Shown: positions 20,953-33,214 of the stretch, piece after piece
Layout of the letters: each line of letters begins with the position of its first letter
Position numbering within the stretch: the first letter of the stretch is position 1
Assembly (NCBI GenBank): GCA_033977485.1
Contig: CM066994.1
Location: forward strand, 28,780,637 to 28,844,636
Source of the DNA: Hydrangea macrophylla
Taxonomy: Eukaryota > Streptophyta > Magnoliopsida > Cornales > Hydrangeaceae
Reading direction: 5' to 3'
Length of the DNA stretch: 64,000 nt
Notes under the pieces: model-generated
Seen by the model: only the letters and a program-made list of their open reading frames with translations
Told to the model about the DNA's origin: nothing
The model's database searches: none
Made by a program: the position numbers and the translations under genes

Positions 20953-20970
20953 TGGCGCCGTTGCTGGGGA
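20953..20970 (+). other. Primer binding site of Athila-like element
   Basis: TGGCGCCGTTGCTGGGGA lies 6 bp after the LTR end. It differs by one base from the aspartate-tRNA-type primer site common in Athila and related Ty3 elements. Confidence 0.85.
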
Positions 20971-21107
20971 AGGAAACTAGGTTAAGATTTTACTAAGTTA
21001 TCTCCAATTTTTCTTACTTAAAAAAAAAAAAAAAAAAACTTTTGGACTTTTTCTCTCGCAAGATAAAAAAATAAATAAGTAAAATTCCTATTGTTTAAAA
21101 ATTTTGA

Positions 21108-21584
21108 ATGAATGTGGTTTGTCCATATTATCCTCCATACAACACAAACACCACGTATAGATACACCTTCGGTAATGAAACATATCCCCCAAGTTGGCAT
21201 GCACCCACATATGACGCACTTTATCAACCCGAGTGCTACCAACCACCACAATGGGAAAATGATAGTTGTAGTCCCTTATATTATCAAATGCAACAAGAAC
21301 CTCCACATGGAGAGCTCTATCAATCGCAATGGGGATATAACCAAAATGATAATATAGGATATAGTAGTAGCTCCCACGATTACCAAACGCACCAAGATTT
21401 TCCCTCTGGGGAGTCTTGTCCACAAACACAATGGGATGAGAATTACTACCAACAACAATGGGGTGAAATTTCGTATAGTAATAATGAGGAGAATAACCAA
21501 GTTGAGGATAATGGTATGTTAAAATTACTGCTTAGTGAAATGAAAAGTCTAGATAGTGCACTTGATAAATTAGAAACTAGCTAG
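21108..21584 (+). CDS. Gag-like low-complexity protein of non-autonomous element
   Basis: A 158-codon frame rich in Tyr, Gln, Pro and Asn starts with Y-P-P-Y repeats and has spaced W and Y-Q-Q motifs. It ends in a short helix-forming stretch (L-L-L-S-E-M-K-S-L). No known domain is recognised. Its position right after the primer site suggests a gag-derived or replacement protein of a non-autonomous family. Frame conservation in other copies would decide whether it codes. Confidence 0.4.
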   Translation: MNVVCPYYPPYNTNTTYRYTFGNETYPPSWHAPTYDALYQPECYQPPQWENDSCSPLYYQMQQEPPHGELYQSQWGYNQNDNIGYSSSSHDYQTHQDFPSGESCPQTQWDENYYQQQWGEISYSNNEENNQVEDNGMLKLLLSEMKSLDSALDKLETS

Positions 21585-21672
21585 ACATCAACAAGCAGAT
21601 GCTAGCCAACCTTTAGAAGACTACACCAGTCCTTCAACACTACAACCTAAATTTCAGGACACTAATAATGGA

Positions 21673-22884
21673 ATGGAATTAGAGGATAGTGACGGGTTTA
21701 TACCGAATGAGGTTAACAACTCATTCGAGAAAGTGATAACCCAACAAGAACTCGAAAACCAAACCATTAAGCATGAAGTTGTAGAACCATCTTCTCCTCA
21801 ATATCCAACCCCAGACATCAACTCCTTCACTGCTTGGATAAAGTTGCACAATTCCTTTGTCCAGAGCACCTCTATAGATGACATATATATTGAGGAGAGT
21901 TACAAGGAGGAGAATGAGGTTATAAAAGATGATGAGAGTATAGGTGATTACACGCAACTAGGAAAGGAGGAGTCCTCTGTTGACTCTTTCCCTAACTTTA
22001 ATAGTGACCCTAGGGAGGACGTTATTGAAAATTCTAAATTCGATTTAGATTCATCTGATATTCATGAACCCTCACCTCTTTCGGCCGAAGAGGTGGTGTC
22101 ACCAAGTTGCCCATCACCTATCCTCTCTATTAATCAAAACTCTCATCCCGAGCTTAAAAGTTATGTGTACCCCACTATTGGACAAAAAGAATGTGTTGTA
22201 GAAGAGGATGATAAGGATTCTAGCACATGCAATTCGCCAAATTTTACATTTCAAAATTCTTTGAGAGAAGACTTGGAAAATATTGGGCCCATATTAGATG
22301 ATTTTAAACTTCAATAAGAAGCTAGTAATCTCCTAGACTGCTTGACCTTCTTGAATAATAATGACATTGAGGCCCAAATAGATAGTTTTATCCAAGTCCA
22401 GTCCAAATCAATGTACATAGAACAGAAATCCAATTCCTATGATCACATCTCCATAGATTCTGTTCTAGAACAAGAGGAGGGTAGTAAAGCTTCATTAGAA
22501 CATCACTTAGACCCTGCCCTTTTTATTGAAGCATGGCCTCCGCCTGTTTTTGATAATAAAAAAATAGAGGCTGTTATAGAAAATACCAACACCAAAGATC
22601 GTTTCTTCCGTATAATTCTTAAAAAGTGTGGTATACCTCTTATAATTATCTCCAACAAATTTAGAGGCCATAGGTTTTGCATCATCTCCTCTGACCTTGA
22701 GCCTAACATTAGTTGGGGGGAGTTGCAATTTTATGAGGATCCCAATGTTCTTCCCACTGTTAAATTATTTCATTGGGAGGATCCTCAAAAATTTCGGTTA
22801 ATATATATGATAAAAATCTTGATTAACCGAATTTATTTACTGAGTAGTTGTATTATATTCTGTATTTATCTTTGTTGCTACTAA
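21673..22884 (+). pseudogene. Acidic protein of non-autonomous element, broken by TAA
   Basis: Two open stretches in one frame (to 22317, then from 22318) are separated by a TAA at 22315-22317. The first is acidic and Ser/Pro rich. The second has a short conserved-looking stretch with W-P-P-P-V-F, G-H-R-F-C and S-W-G-E-L-Q-F near its end. I do not recognise the family. Similar acidic frames occur in plant Athila-like non-autonomous elements, so it is probably an element protein rather than a host gene. Confidence 0.4.
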
Positions 22885-24852
22885 TGATTTTGCTGGTAAC
22901 TTAACAAAGAAATAAAAGAAAATAAAAAAAATCTAGATATTAACGTCTCGAGGTAACATTCTTCCCTTTCTCGCTTTACTTTACATGTCCATATGCTTAG
23001 TTTAGAACATTGAAGACAATGTTTAGTTTTAGTTGGGGGGGAGTGAGTCATTGCATGCCTCGTTTATTTCTTTTTATGCTTTCGTGTCAATACACCTCCT
23101 TAGCACCATGCAACTCAAACTCAATAAATTAAAATTGTCAAAAATTTTAAAATTTTTAATTTTATTTTTAAAGATAATAAAGTGGTTCTTGTATTTCTCT
23201 CTTAGTTAATGTAGTTAGTTATGATGCATTAGTGTTACTTTCTGTATGTTATTACTATGTAATATACTATAATAGTTTGTTTACTATCTTAGTTATAGTA
23301 TATTTTATGCTTTTTAATCTTCAAACAACTTTGAGCACATTGTGACAACCTTGTACTTAGCTAAAATGGATTAGCAAGCATAGATTAGGCGTCTTGAGAG
23401 ACTGTAGTGGAGACTAATAACCCAAGTGAGCTTTTGTGCCATTCTTTGTTTTTTAGGGTTTTATAAATTACTCTTACTTTTTGAAAAGCGTATTCATTCA
23501 TTGTAAGTCTTAATTTTCTTCATTTTGACTGATCACTAGAAGAGAACGTTTAGGATTTACCAAAATCTAGAGCTCTTGAATTTTCTAAAATGAATAATCC
23601 TATTGAACTTAGAAGATGATTTAGGCCATCTTTTGAACATACATGCATAATAAAGCCTTAGCCTACCTCAGTGCTATTCCTTTACTTCACCTCTTGAGCC
23701 TTATCATAATTGCATTGTCATTACAATTCCTTAAATCTAAGCCCAACTCCAAAATACAAGTTTGAGCTTCTTTTCTCTACCTAGGAATGATTGGGATGTG
23801 TTATCTTGACAAGAAGTTTGGTAGTGTGAATAAGGGAAAGTTGGCAAAGAAAAAAGAAAGAGAAAAAAAAACAAAAACAAAAACAAAAGAAAGAAAAAGG
23901 AAAAAAAAAGCATGAAAAGAAAAAAAAATGTCAATGGTTGTTATAGAAGAAAAAAAAATAGAAAGAAGAGTGAAAAAAATATTAAAAGAAAAGAAGAGAG
24001 AGATTGGAGATGTGGGAAAGTTTGAAAAGTTGTAATAAACATTCCAATCACATCCTTTGACCCAATTGAATATCATGAGCCTCTTTTTTTTCACCAAACA
24101 CCTCTTTTTCAAAGTCCTGATAATTTTAAGTAAATTGGATTGAAGTTAAGGTAATGAGAGAGTTCTCCGTGGTATCTCGCTCTTTTAGTGAAAAGTATCC
24201 ATTCATGAAACTTTGTGCACTATAAAATTTTTGTTTTTCTATTTAGATATGGGAAGCATTAGATTCCATTCATATTTACTCTTTATAGCTTCCATATCAT
24301 GAGTGCTAATTATTACACCTAATTCAGAGTGATTTCATCTTGAGAGTGTAATCCCGGAGAGAGTTGAGTCAAAATGAACGTCTTGATAGTGTCTTAGGTT
24401 ATGCGAGCTTTGAAATTAATGTTTTGTATTTTGGTTGTCCATTCACACACACACTTGAAGATTAATAGTTATGGAATATTCTAATGATTTTGATAGTAGA
24501 TTAACTGTAATGTGTGTTGCATGGCTATGGCATACTAGAGAGTTTCATGAGATTGTTGAGCTTAACTATATTGCTAAATGAGAGGAAAAATTTCTTGAAA
24601 ACATTTAAACTAGAACCATTACCATAAACATGAATTTTGTGGATAGATTCACTACAAACCCTCACGAGACAACACTCGTTCACTAGGGGAACCTAGGGGT
24701 TTAAAGGCTTGTTGCATATGCTAAATGTAATCGCGATTCCTGCGAAAGTGAGTTAGGATTTTACTTTATTTTGTTTTCAATTTCTAGAGTTTAAATAAAC
24801 AATGCTGTAGTTCGCTTTATTGCTAGGGACTAGCAACGAGCTAGTTGGGGGG
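22885..24852 (+). other. 3' non-coding interior of Athila-like element
   Basis: No gene is seen. AGTTGGGGGGGAGTGAG at about 23031-23047 resembles an internal purine tract. Bases 23840-24010 are almost pure purine (A-rich with G), giving spurious Phe-rich frames on the minus strand. The terminal purine tract TTGGGGGG sits at 24845-24852. Confidence 0.6.
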
Positions 24853-26767
24853 TGTGATTCGAGGTGAAAAGTGCATATATATAGTGTATTACGTGGTATT
24901 TTATGCATACCTTTATCCCCAAAGTCCCTACATTTAGGTGCATTCTAATAAAAATGTTCTTTTTATTGTGTTAATGCTAAAACATATGCTTATGCGTTGT
25001 TTTATAGGTATTAGAATGTAATTCAATGAAGTGGAGCTAAAGAAAAGTGATTCTGGTGAAGAGAACAATAGAAGTAGCTGAGAAAATGCCAATTTTGACA
25101 ATGAAGACTTCAGATTTGGAAGATTTTCCCAGAAATACAAAATGTAGATCTTTGAGTTATGGTCGTGTGGCCGCAAACGGGATGTCAATCCGAGGTTCGA
25201 GTGAAAAGTTATGGTCATTCTCCCATTGGTGCACAGAGCTGTCAAAATCAGAGGAGTTCAAGCCCTTGAGCAGAGTTCAATCGATTGAGAGTTCGATCAA
25301 TCGAACTAAGCTCAATCGATCGAACTTTAGTTCCATCCAAAAGTTGCATAAACTCTGCAGGAACCCTATATATATGTCGTTTTGACGCCAGACGAAGGGA
25401 GGACGCTCCAGAATGCGAAAAACAGCAGTTTAGGGTAGTTTTAGGGTTAGATTAGGAGTAGATTAGGTTAGATTAATCTTTTTCTTCCTCTTTTTCATTA
25501 ATATATTGAAGATTATTGAAGATTCAAGTTGGTTTCATGGTTATTACAAGTTTATTTCAAATTATTTCCAGGTTTTTCTATTCCTTTATCGTATTTGATT
25601 GTTTATTGATATACTCCCTCCGTCCCATATTAAGAGTCTCTTTTGGGAATTCCAACTTATTAAGGGGACAACTTTGATTTTGGTGAGATTTTTAACTTTC
25701 CAATATTGCCCTTTTTGAAATTCAAAATTATAATGTCACATCAAAAAAAAAAAGAGGGAAGAGTTGGATATAATAAAGGACAATTTTGGAAAGTGTGTAT
25801 TAAAGTACTTTGACTTGTCAAAGAGGACTCTTAAAATGGGACATCAAAAAACGGCATCAAGGACTCTAAATATGGGACAGAGGGAGTAGTTATTATGATT
25901 GTCTTAGTTTACTGTTGCTGTATTAATTTAATTATGTTTCCGTAGTTTAGACGTTGGGAATATGTGATGAAATATTGATTCCCAACCTCTTCCATGCAAT
26001 CTTTAGAAAACCTGCGCTCGATCGATCGAAGGTATTTCGATCGATCGAACCACAGAGATAGTCAAGCGATCGAAGGCATTTCGATTGATTGAAGGATGAT
26101 GCTGTCCGATCGATCGAGAGCGCTTCGATCAATCGAACTTGCTAATTCTTGAGATGATTCTTTTAAGTATTCCATGACTTTTTGTTTTATAAATTTATCA
26201 TCAAATTGTCCCTATAAGCTCAGTTTGTCACAACAGTTTTTAGAACTTAAAGCCTTAAAGTCTTTTCTTCAATGACTTTTGAAAACCACTTTGAAAGCTA
26301 ATACCATTTAGAGTGCAAGTAATAACCATTGTTTTAAACCGTCTTCCAAGTATTTTAAATCAACTGTGATGATGTAGTCCCGGTCATGAAAGGGCTATTG
26401 ATTCTTTATCTTTAGAAAAATACGGAATACTGAAGAGGAGTGAACTCCATAGAGCATTAATGAGTATGCATGGTAGATGGTTAGGATCAATGTGGATTCT
26501 CGTGTTTCCAACACCTTTAGTTTATTAATTTAATTAGTTATGTTTCTTTATGATTTAGTTTGCTATTTAGTTTAAGTTAATTAATTAGGATTCGTAGAAC
26601 CTCCACTTCTATGTTCTTGTTTTCTTTTCTTTTGCTTTAGGTTATAACTTAGTATATATTCTTCCTTTTCCTTCCATGTGGGATCGACCTGGACTTATCC
26701 AGTATTACTTGCACGATCACCTACACTTGGGTGTTGCACAAGAGCGCACGACTTTTTAGTCGTGTCA
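24853..26767 (+). repeat. 3' LTR of Athila-like element (with MITE)
   Basis: It begins TGTGATTCGAGG directly after the purine tract and ends AGTCGTGTCA. It matches 19318-20946 once the 275 bp of Stowaway MITE plus duplicated TA are removed. It carries the same TCGATCGATCGAA clusters, several of them mutated. Confidence 0.88.
25614..25886. mobile_element. Stowaway-type MITE in 3' LTR
   Basis: The ends are CTCCCTCCGTCCC and GGGACAGAGGGAG, inverted repeats typical of Stowaway (Tc1/mariner) MITEs. TA is duplicated at 25612-25613 and 25887-25888. The other LTR copy shows the empty site with a single TA, so the insertion came after the retroelement. Confidence 0.95.
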
Positions 26768-27639
26768 GTTGCGTCGCTAAAATAAATTATTATTAGCGAC
26801 GCATTGATACGTTGCTAATTGTGAGTGTAATTATCAGCCACGCATTGGTGCATGGCTAATAAAGCGGTATTTGCCACGCAAACAAGCGTGGCTAATACTA
26901 TATTAAGTATTTCGGTAATTATCAGCAATGCTCGTATACATGGCCAATAAGGAATTTGTCACGCCTGACGTAGCATAAATAAGGAAAGCGTTTAATTTCC
27001 TTTATGGACCCGTAGGTCGCGACAGTTTGAAGGATCGATTCCGTCCCAAACGTCGAACAACAAAACATAATAATCAGAGCAGAGCAATCAAGGCTTACAA
27101 AAGTTTTACTAACTTATTACATCTTACGATACGGGATCAACTAAGGCACAGACCGCCTTAAAACAAAACAATAACTTATCATCTATTACAGCCATCCTTA
27201 TAAAACAAACAGTTTAAAACTTAAAACATAAAATTTAAATATGCAATGACGATGACAGTTTCTCTTCCAAAAGCAGCCGTTCTCAATTATCATAGTCATA
27301 AGGCTCAGCATAGTCGTAACCTGAAAAGCCTGAACACGAATGTCCAGGACGCATCAACGTCGTCAGCTTCAAGAAGCTGGTGAGTATTAAAAACATAACT
27401 TTGAATGTAAAACATACCCATTTACCTTTTTCCATTTTAAGTTTGTAAAAATCAACGGTTTCACCACGGAAAGAATCCAATTATAAAAGTAACAGAGAAT
27501 ATATTTTAAAGTCGTTCGTTCATTTAAAACATATGATCGTGTATGAGATAATGCACCACACTCATCTTACCGACTCTTTTCTCTCGACAAACACAACAAC
27601 CCACCATCTCACTCCAGTATCTTTGAAACACTAAGGTAG

Positions 27640-27985
27640 CCACACTTTAGCAACGGGGTGCCAGGGAATGTCCAGTTTGCCTCACACTTTGGTCCGGGGT
27701 ACCAGGGAGTGTCCAATGCCTCACACTTTGAATACCTAAACCGCCATGCAAATACCAGAGGAACCCTCACGCAGTATCCAGACTCGGGTATCAGGGAGTG
27801 TCCGTAGGCCACACTTTAGCACTACCATGGGTGCCAGGGAATGTCCAAGTTCGGCGTCACACACTTTAACGCTACCATGGGCGCCAGGGAGTGTCCAATT
27901 TTGCCACCGTCGCATTACAAAGATACTCTCACCGCAATCTCAACACGTCACACTTTGGTACACCATAACCAGGGAGTGTCCACCA
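27640..27985. repeat. GCCAGGGAGTGTCC...CACACTTT minisatellite
   Basis: Six or seven loose copies of a 45-65 bp unit built on GGTGCCAGGGAGTGTCC followed by CACACTTT lie inside the solo LTR. Copies are near 27655, 27697, 27788, 27830, 27881 and 27968. Confidence 0.8.
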
Positions 27986-28284
27986 CATAATCTCAATCTC
28001 AATCTCAATCTCATACTCTTTTCCACACTGACCATTACTCTTTTCCACACTGACTGACACCCACATGCATGTACCACTAACCCTACATGTATGCCATGAA
28101 ACTTAAACATAAAGGAGCTCGCTGAATTAAAGGAATGACGTACGTACGGGGATTGGTAAGTCACAATTCATTGTTTTAATTGTTCAACCGTATCAAATAG
28201 TATTCTGTTTCAATAAAATTCCCAAACAGAACCTTAAAATTAATCCAAACAGTCCCTTATACGAAAACACACAAAAACCAGAAA

Positions 28285-28575
28285 CTGTCGGAAGTCGCGC
28301 TCGCGGGCCGCTCGCGCGAAAGGTCGCTCGCGCGGGCCGCTCGCGCGACGTGCCCAATTTTCATTTTATTATATAAAAAAAACCTTTCTTTCTGCCTGAA
28401 ATCAACCACCTTGCGCACGCGGGTCGCTCGCGCGAAAGGTCTCTCGTGCGACCTGCCTATTTTCATTTTCTATATAAAAACTTTTCAGTCTGCCTGAAAC
28501 CACGCGGCTCGCGCGCGCCGCTCGCTCACGCAAAGGGTCGCTCGCGCGATGCTCACTCACGGGATGTGGCGCGAG
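28285..28575. repeat. GGTCGCTCGCGCG repeats with duplicated T-rich block
   Basis: Clusters of GGTCGCTCGCGCG and GGCCGCTCGCGCG alternate with a block ending TATAAAAA...TCTGCCTGAAA. The block recurs at about 28350-28410 and 28455-28500. The region is highly CpG rich in an AT-rich setting and lies downstream of the putative LTR transcription start. Confidence 0.8.
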
Positions 28576-29912
28576 ATGAAGCAGAGGCTTCATCTTCTTC
28601 GTCAGAATTGCTCTGTTTCAGTTTTTCAAACCCAATTTTATCCATTTTGCAATCCGGATTAAAACATGACATGTAATATATGAATTTCTTCGTTTTTCGA
28701 CGAGGATTATGAACCTACGATTAATTTAACATGAATCAATCTATAACTCAAGAATTTTATGAAAAACTAAAAAATCAAAAAACTAATTTTCTTATATACT
28801 TTTTCATATGAATGAATTAGGCTCTAAAACTTCAAACATAGCATATATGATATATAATCTTTCATAATCATCTCTAAAAATGGATTTTGGTTAAGTTTGA
28901 AAAATCCAAGTTTCTAAGCTTTGAAATTCCAACGTGTGATCATCAATGGAGATTAACAATTACATACACTCAAGTAGTAACTAAGCATGAATTACATTTA
29001 AGAGTGAGTTTAAAATACTCACAGATGATTAAAAGCAATGAGATTGTTGAGAAAGATATAAGAATTTAGCAACCAAATAAAAGCTTTGGCTATGGTGATG
29101 TACTTCCTCTTACTCTAGAAAATTTGTAGAACTCTTTGTGTATCTCTCTCAACTCTCTCTGTGTCTGTGAAGTGTAGCAAGAGTGGTGTACAAAATGTGA
29201 GCTGTGATTGTGTTTATAAAGAGTCACAAGAGCTTGGAGCCCAAGTTCCTTCACCAAGGCTTAATCACCCAATTAAACACACTAATCTCTTAGACAATCT
29301 GCAGGTTAGCAAGGTTAACACATGCTGAATAATACATACGTATTGCTACACTGATGAATTAGCTCAACAATTACACCAAGGGTCAAGTATAGGCTAGTAG
29401 GGGGCAAGCTTGAGTTGTTTGGGAAAAACAACTTGTGGCCTTAGGAATACATACACACACAAAGCATTCCCAAACAAGCCCAACCCAATGATTAGTTTCC
29501 ATAAATGGCAAGTAAAGTGTATGTCACATCTAGCTTTACATCACTTCCAAAATCTGTGGAAGTTCAACACAGCGTGGACAGTTTTGGAAGTAAACTGGTA
29601 TTTTCGGGGCGCGGTGATCACCACAAAAAATACGAAAAATTCATTTTAACGTAGGAAATTATTTTCTGGTTTTATAAAAAGACTGATTGAGTTAAAAGTA
29701 AATATTTTCACCGTTTTGAAATACAGTTTTGAAATCTAACACAGGTATTATCAATTTTGTAAAATTACAGTTTGACCCCAAAAATAATTTCAATTATGAG
29801 ATAAAGCAAGAAATAAATTTTACACATAAGAAATGTAATTAAAATAAAAGCAGACAATGAAATTTGATTTTAAATATGACAATGCAATTAAACGAAAATG
29901 CAGGTTATTACA

Positions 29913-30400
29913 GTATTATTTACCACACTCATATGCGTGGCAAATAATCATTAAGTATTTCAAATGATTATTAGGCACGCAATAAATGTGCATCATAAAT
30001 ATCTATACCAGATCTGATATATTCTTTTTCATTTTTTTAAATTTTTTTATTTGAACCAATAAACGTACTAAAACTCCAATTCAATAACCGACAATAATTC
30101 TAATCTTCATACATTCATTCCAATAATTTGTCAATAACATAACCAAATCAAACCAAACCTAGTTGCAAATTTAAAAAACATAGTTATTACAAACCACAAT
30201 ATCAAAAGATGTTCAAATACTAGTACAAAACTATCGTAAATATGTCTAAGGACAAAAATAGTATAAAAATCGAGAATAAGATCATCCAATGCAGGTACTA
30301 TTGCCTCTGAAAATAGAAAAGTAAACAAAAAAGCATTAGTTACAAATTTTTGTATAACAATCGAACTTAAATATAAGATAATAAAAAATGAGGTGTGAAG
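29913..30400. other. CACTA-1 subterminal and interior non-coding DNA
   Basis: It starts with CCACAC...GCGTGGCAAATAATC-type subterminal repeats, then AT-rich sequence. No gene is seen. Confidence 0.6.
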
Positions 30401-31775
30401 TGTGAGGTCGTGTGTGAGGTTTGAGTTTTGGTCTCGTGAGTTCCGGTCTCATGCCTCTCCGAGTGTCGGAACTCGTTTCGACCACCCAAAACCTCAATAC
30501 ATAGTTATAAAAGGCTAAGGACAATATTTTGCTTATATCGCGTAACTTGCAAACCGTGTGTATAAATTGCATGCCGTTTGTTCCCACAAATCTTGTTGGT
30601 CGTGTGTGAGGTGTGAGTTCCAGTCTCGTCCCTCTTCGAGTGTCGGAACTCGTTTCGACCACCCAAAACCTCAATACATAGTTATAAAAGGCCTAAGGAC
30701 AATATTTTGCTCATTATCGCGTAACTTGCAAATCGTGTGTAGGAATTGCATGCTGTTTGTTCTCGCAAGTATAGTTAGTTGTGTGTGAAGTATGAGTTCC
30801 GTTCTCATGCCTCTCCAAGTGCCGGAACTCGTTTTGACCCCTCAAAACCTCAAAACTTGCTTATAAAAGGCCTAAGGACAATAATTTGCTTATTATCGCG
30901 TAACTTGCAAACCGTGAGTAGGAATTGCATACTGTTTGTTCCTACAAGTCTAGTTAGTCGTGTGTGAAGTATGAGTTCCAGTCTTATGCCTCTCCAAGTG
31001 CCAAAACTCGTTTTGACCCCCCAAAACCTCAAAACTTGCTTATAAATGGCCTAAGGACAATATTTTGCTTATTATCACGTAACTTGCAAACCGTGTATAA
31101 GAATTGCATGTCATTTGTTCTCGCAAGTCTAATTAGTCATGTGTGAAGTATGAGTTCCAGTCTCGTACCTCTTCAAGTGACGAAACTCATTTTGACCCCC
31201 CAAAACCTCAATACATAGTTATAAAAGGCCTAAGGACAATATTTTGCTTATTATCGCGTAACTGGCAAATCGTGTGTAAGAATTGCGTGTCATTTGTTCT
31301 CGCAAGTCTAGTTAATTGTGTGTGAAGTGAGAGTTCTAGTCTCATGCCTCTCCAAGTGCCGAAACTCGTTTCGACCCCCCAAAACCTCAAAACTTGCTTA
31401 TAAAAGGCCTAAGGACAATATTTTGCTTATTATCGCGTAACTTGCCAACCGTGTGTAGGAATTGTGTGCCGTTTATTCCCCCAAGTCGAGTTAGTCGTGT
31501 GTAAGGTGTGAGTTCCAGTCTCATGCCTCTCCAAGTGCTGAAACTCGTTTTGACCCCCCAAAACCTCAAGACTTGCTTATAAAAGGCATAAGGACAATAG
31601 TTTGCTTATTATCGCGTAACTTGCAAACCGTGTGTAGGAATTTCGTGTCATTTGTTCCCGCAAGTCTAGTTAATCGTGTGTGAGGTATGAGTTCTGATCT
31701 CGTGCCTCTCTGAGTGCCGGAACTCATTTCGACTCCCAAAACCTCAATACATAGTTATAAAAGGCAATAACTTAG
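30400..31775. repeat. 179-bp tandem repeat, about 7-8 copies, in CACTA-1
   Basis: GTGTGAAGTATGAGTTCC-like starts fall near 30602, 30783, 30962, 31141, 31320, 31499 and 31678. The spacing is 179-181 bp. Each unit contains AAAACCTCAA and TTATAAAAGGCCTAAGGACA. Several short frames of about 60 codons are products of the repeat. The array directly abuts the truncated end of the TNP2 gene. Confidence 0.93.
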
Positions 31776-31787
31776 GGGTGAATCCGT

Positions 31788-33210
31788 GTTCGGACTTACC
31801 ATCAAACAAATCCTTTTGGCGAATTTGCCACCTGTGGTTCCGTGGTAGGAAACGACGATAGCCCATGTAGCATCTCTTCCTTCCATGGTATAATGATTGC
31901 GAAGATGTATTCTTGTTGCAAACTGAACATGCCATGAACCCATGAGTGCTCCAGCCAGACAAGTTTCCATAGGCTAGAAAATCATTTATCGTCCACAATA
32001 ACGATGCATGCATTCGAAACATCTCCTTCCTAGATACATCATATGTCTCTACACTGACTTCCATAGTTCCTTCAACTCATCTATCAAAGGCCACAAGTAA
32101 ACATCGATGTCATTCTGGGTAATTTCGAGCCTGGAATAAGAAGTGACATGAAAATGAACGGTTGTTTCATGCACCTCTAAGGTGGCAAATTATACGGCAC
32201 AACCATGACCGGCCACAAGCTATATGCACTGCTCATGTCACCGAATGGATTAAACTTGTCACTGCCAAGGCCAAGGCGTACATTACGTGGCTCATTGGAA
32301 AACCATTCATGATTCTTATCGAATTCAGTCCAAGCTTGAGCGTCGACCGGATGCCTATACACACCTTTCTCGTTTGGACGCTTCTCTTCATGCCATCTCA
32401 TATCGGAAGCTATTTTTTGTGACGCATACATCCTTTGCAGTCTCGGTGCCAACGAAAAATATCTCAATACCTTGTGTGGAAATTTCTTACCTTTTCCTTC
32501 AACAATTTTATAACTCGGCTCATTACAAGCCAAACTGTTCTCCTCTTTCTCAGTCTCCTTCCAGAAAAGCATGTAATCATTCTTGCATGCATGGATTGGT
32601 ATATAGTCGAGACCTATATCCCGCATATACTTCCTCGCCTCGTAATGAGAGTTCAGAAGGGTCTCCCCTTTGGGGAGTGCTCTTTTAATCAACGCAAGAT
32701 TCATGTCAAACAATTTATTTTTCCAAAGGTTGATGGTCTTAAGATGAAGCAATTGTACTAAAAAGTTTAACTTCGAGAATGTCTTACAACCTGGATAAAG
32801 CTCCAGATTTGCATCCTTGAACAGGAATCTAAGGGGACCCGATTCTCTGGGATCACTACTACTTGAGGCATCCCCTTGAGGCATGACATGACTCGTTGAA
32901 ACCCCATCCATGTTTGCCAACATTTCTCGCAAACCTTCATTACCATCACCATAGGGTTCATCGTCGTCCTCATCCTCACTCAATACTTCATAAGCCTCCC
33001 CGTGATTGACCCATATAGTATAATTGATGTCCTATTGTTGCACATCACACACAGACATAATATCCTACTACCGCTGTCTGTAGACGGCCGTGCATACTCA
33101 ATGAAAACATCAACCCCTTTCTCATACTCGGGTAAATATCTAGTTTTAATCTTCAGCCATTGCTTATCCATATCTGCCACAAGTTTAACAAAATCTTTAA
33201 AATGAATCAA
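31788..33210 (-). pseudogene. TNP2-like CACTA transposase, truncated
   Basis: Three minus-strand pieces are in order. At 33210-32980 is an N-terminal transposase-associated zinc-finger-like region (E-Y-A-R-P-S with C-V-M-C-N-N). At 32983-32177 is the start of the TNP2 core (L-Y-P-G-C-K-T-F-S-K, then V-L-R-Y-F-S-L-A-P-R-L-Q and M-R-W-H). At 32064-31788 is the continuation (L-L-W-T-I-N-D-F, L-S-G-W-S-T-H-G, A-C-S-V-C). They are in different frames with stops between, and the catalytic C-terminal half is missing where the 179-bp satellite begins. The family acts in the nucleus to cut and paste CACTA ends. This copy cannot. Confidence 0.88.
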
Positions 33211-33214
33211 CCTA

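Larger units (their letters stand above)
19318..26767 (+). mobile_element. Athila-like non-autonomous LTR retrotransposon
   Basis: Two directly repeated LTRs of about 1.63 kb (19318-20946 and 24853-26767, the latter enlarged by a Stowaway MITE) flank a 3.9-kb interior. A primer site TGGCGCCGTTGCTGGGGA follows the left LTR, and a TTGGGGGG purine tract precedes the right one. No protease, RT or integrase is present; the interior encodes only low-complexity frames. A clean 5-bp target duplication is not visible, and the first bases of the left LTR differ from the right one. The LTRs look about 95-97% identical by eye. Confidence 0.85.
26957..29912 (-). mobile_element. Probable solo LTR of about 2.96 kb
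   Basis: The segment begins TGTCACGCC and ends GGTTATTACA, flanked by GAATT and GTATT (4 of 5 bases equal). CACTA-1 subterminal repeats occur on both sides. On the minus strand TTTATAAACAC near 29213 is a good TATA box, with a CT/GA-rich leader after it. The length and the CCAGGGA-TGTCC minisatellite suggest a long-LTR Ty3 chromovirus (Tekay/Del-like), but no coding remnant confirms this. I see no gene in it. Confidence 0.6.

Noticed and set aside
23737..24112. Phe/Leu-rich minus-strand frames resembling membrane proteins
   Set aside because: They are the complement of an A/G-rich low-complexity tract in the Athila-like element.
28000..28575. CRISPR-like or other prokaryotic repeat arrays
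   Set aside because: The repeats are contiguous minisatellites in plant LTR DNA, without unique spacers or associated genes.
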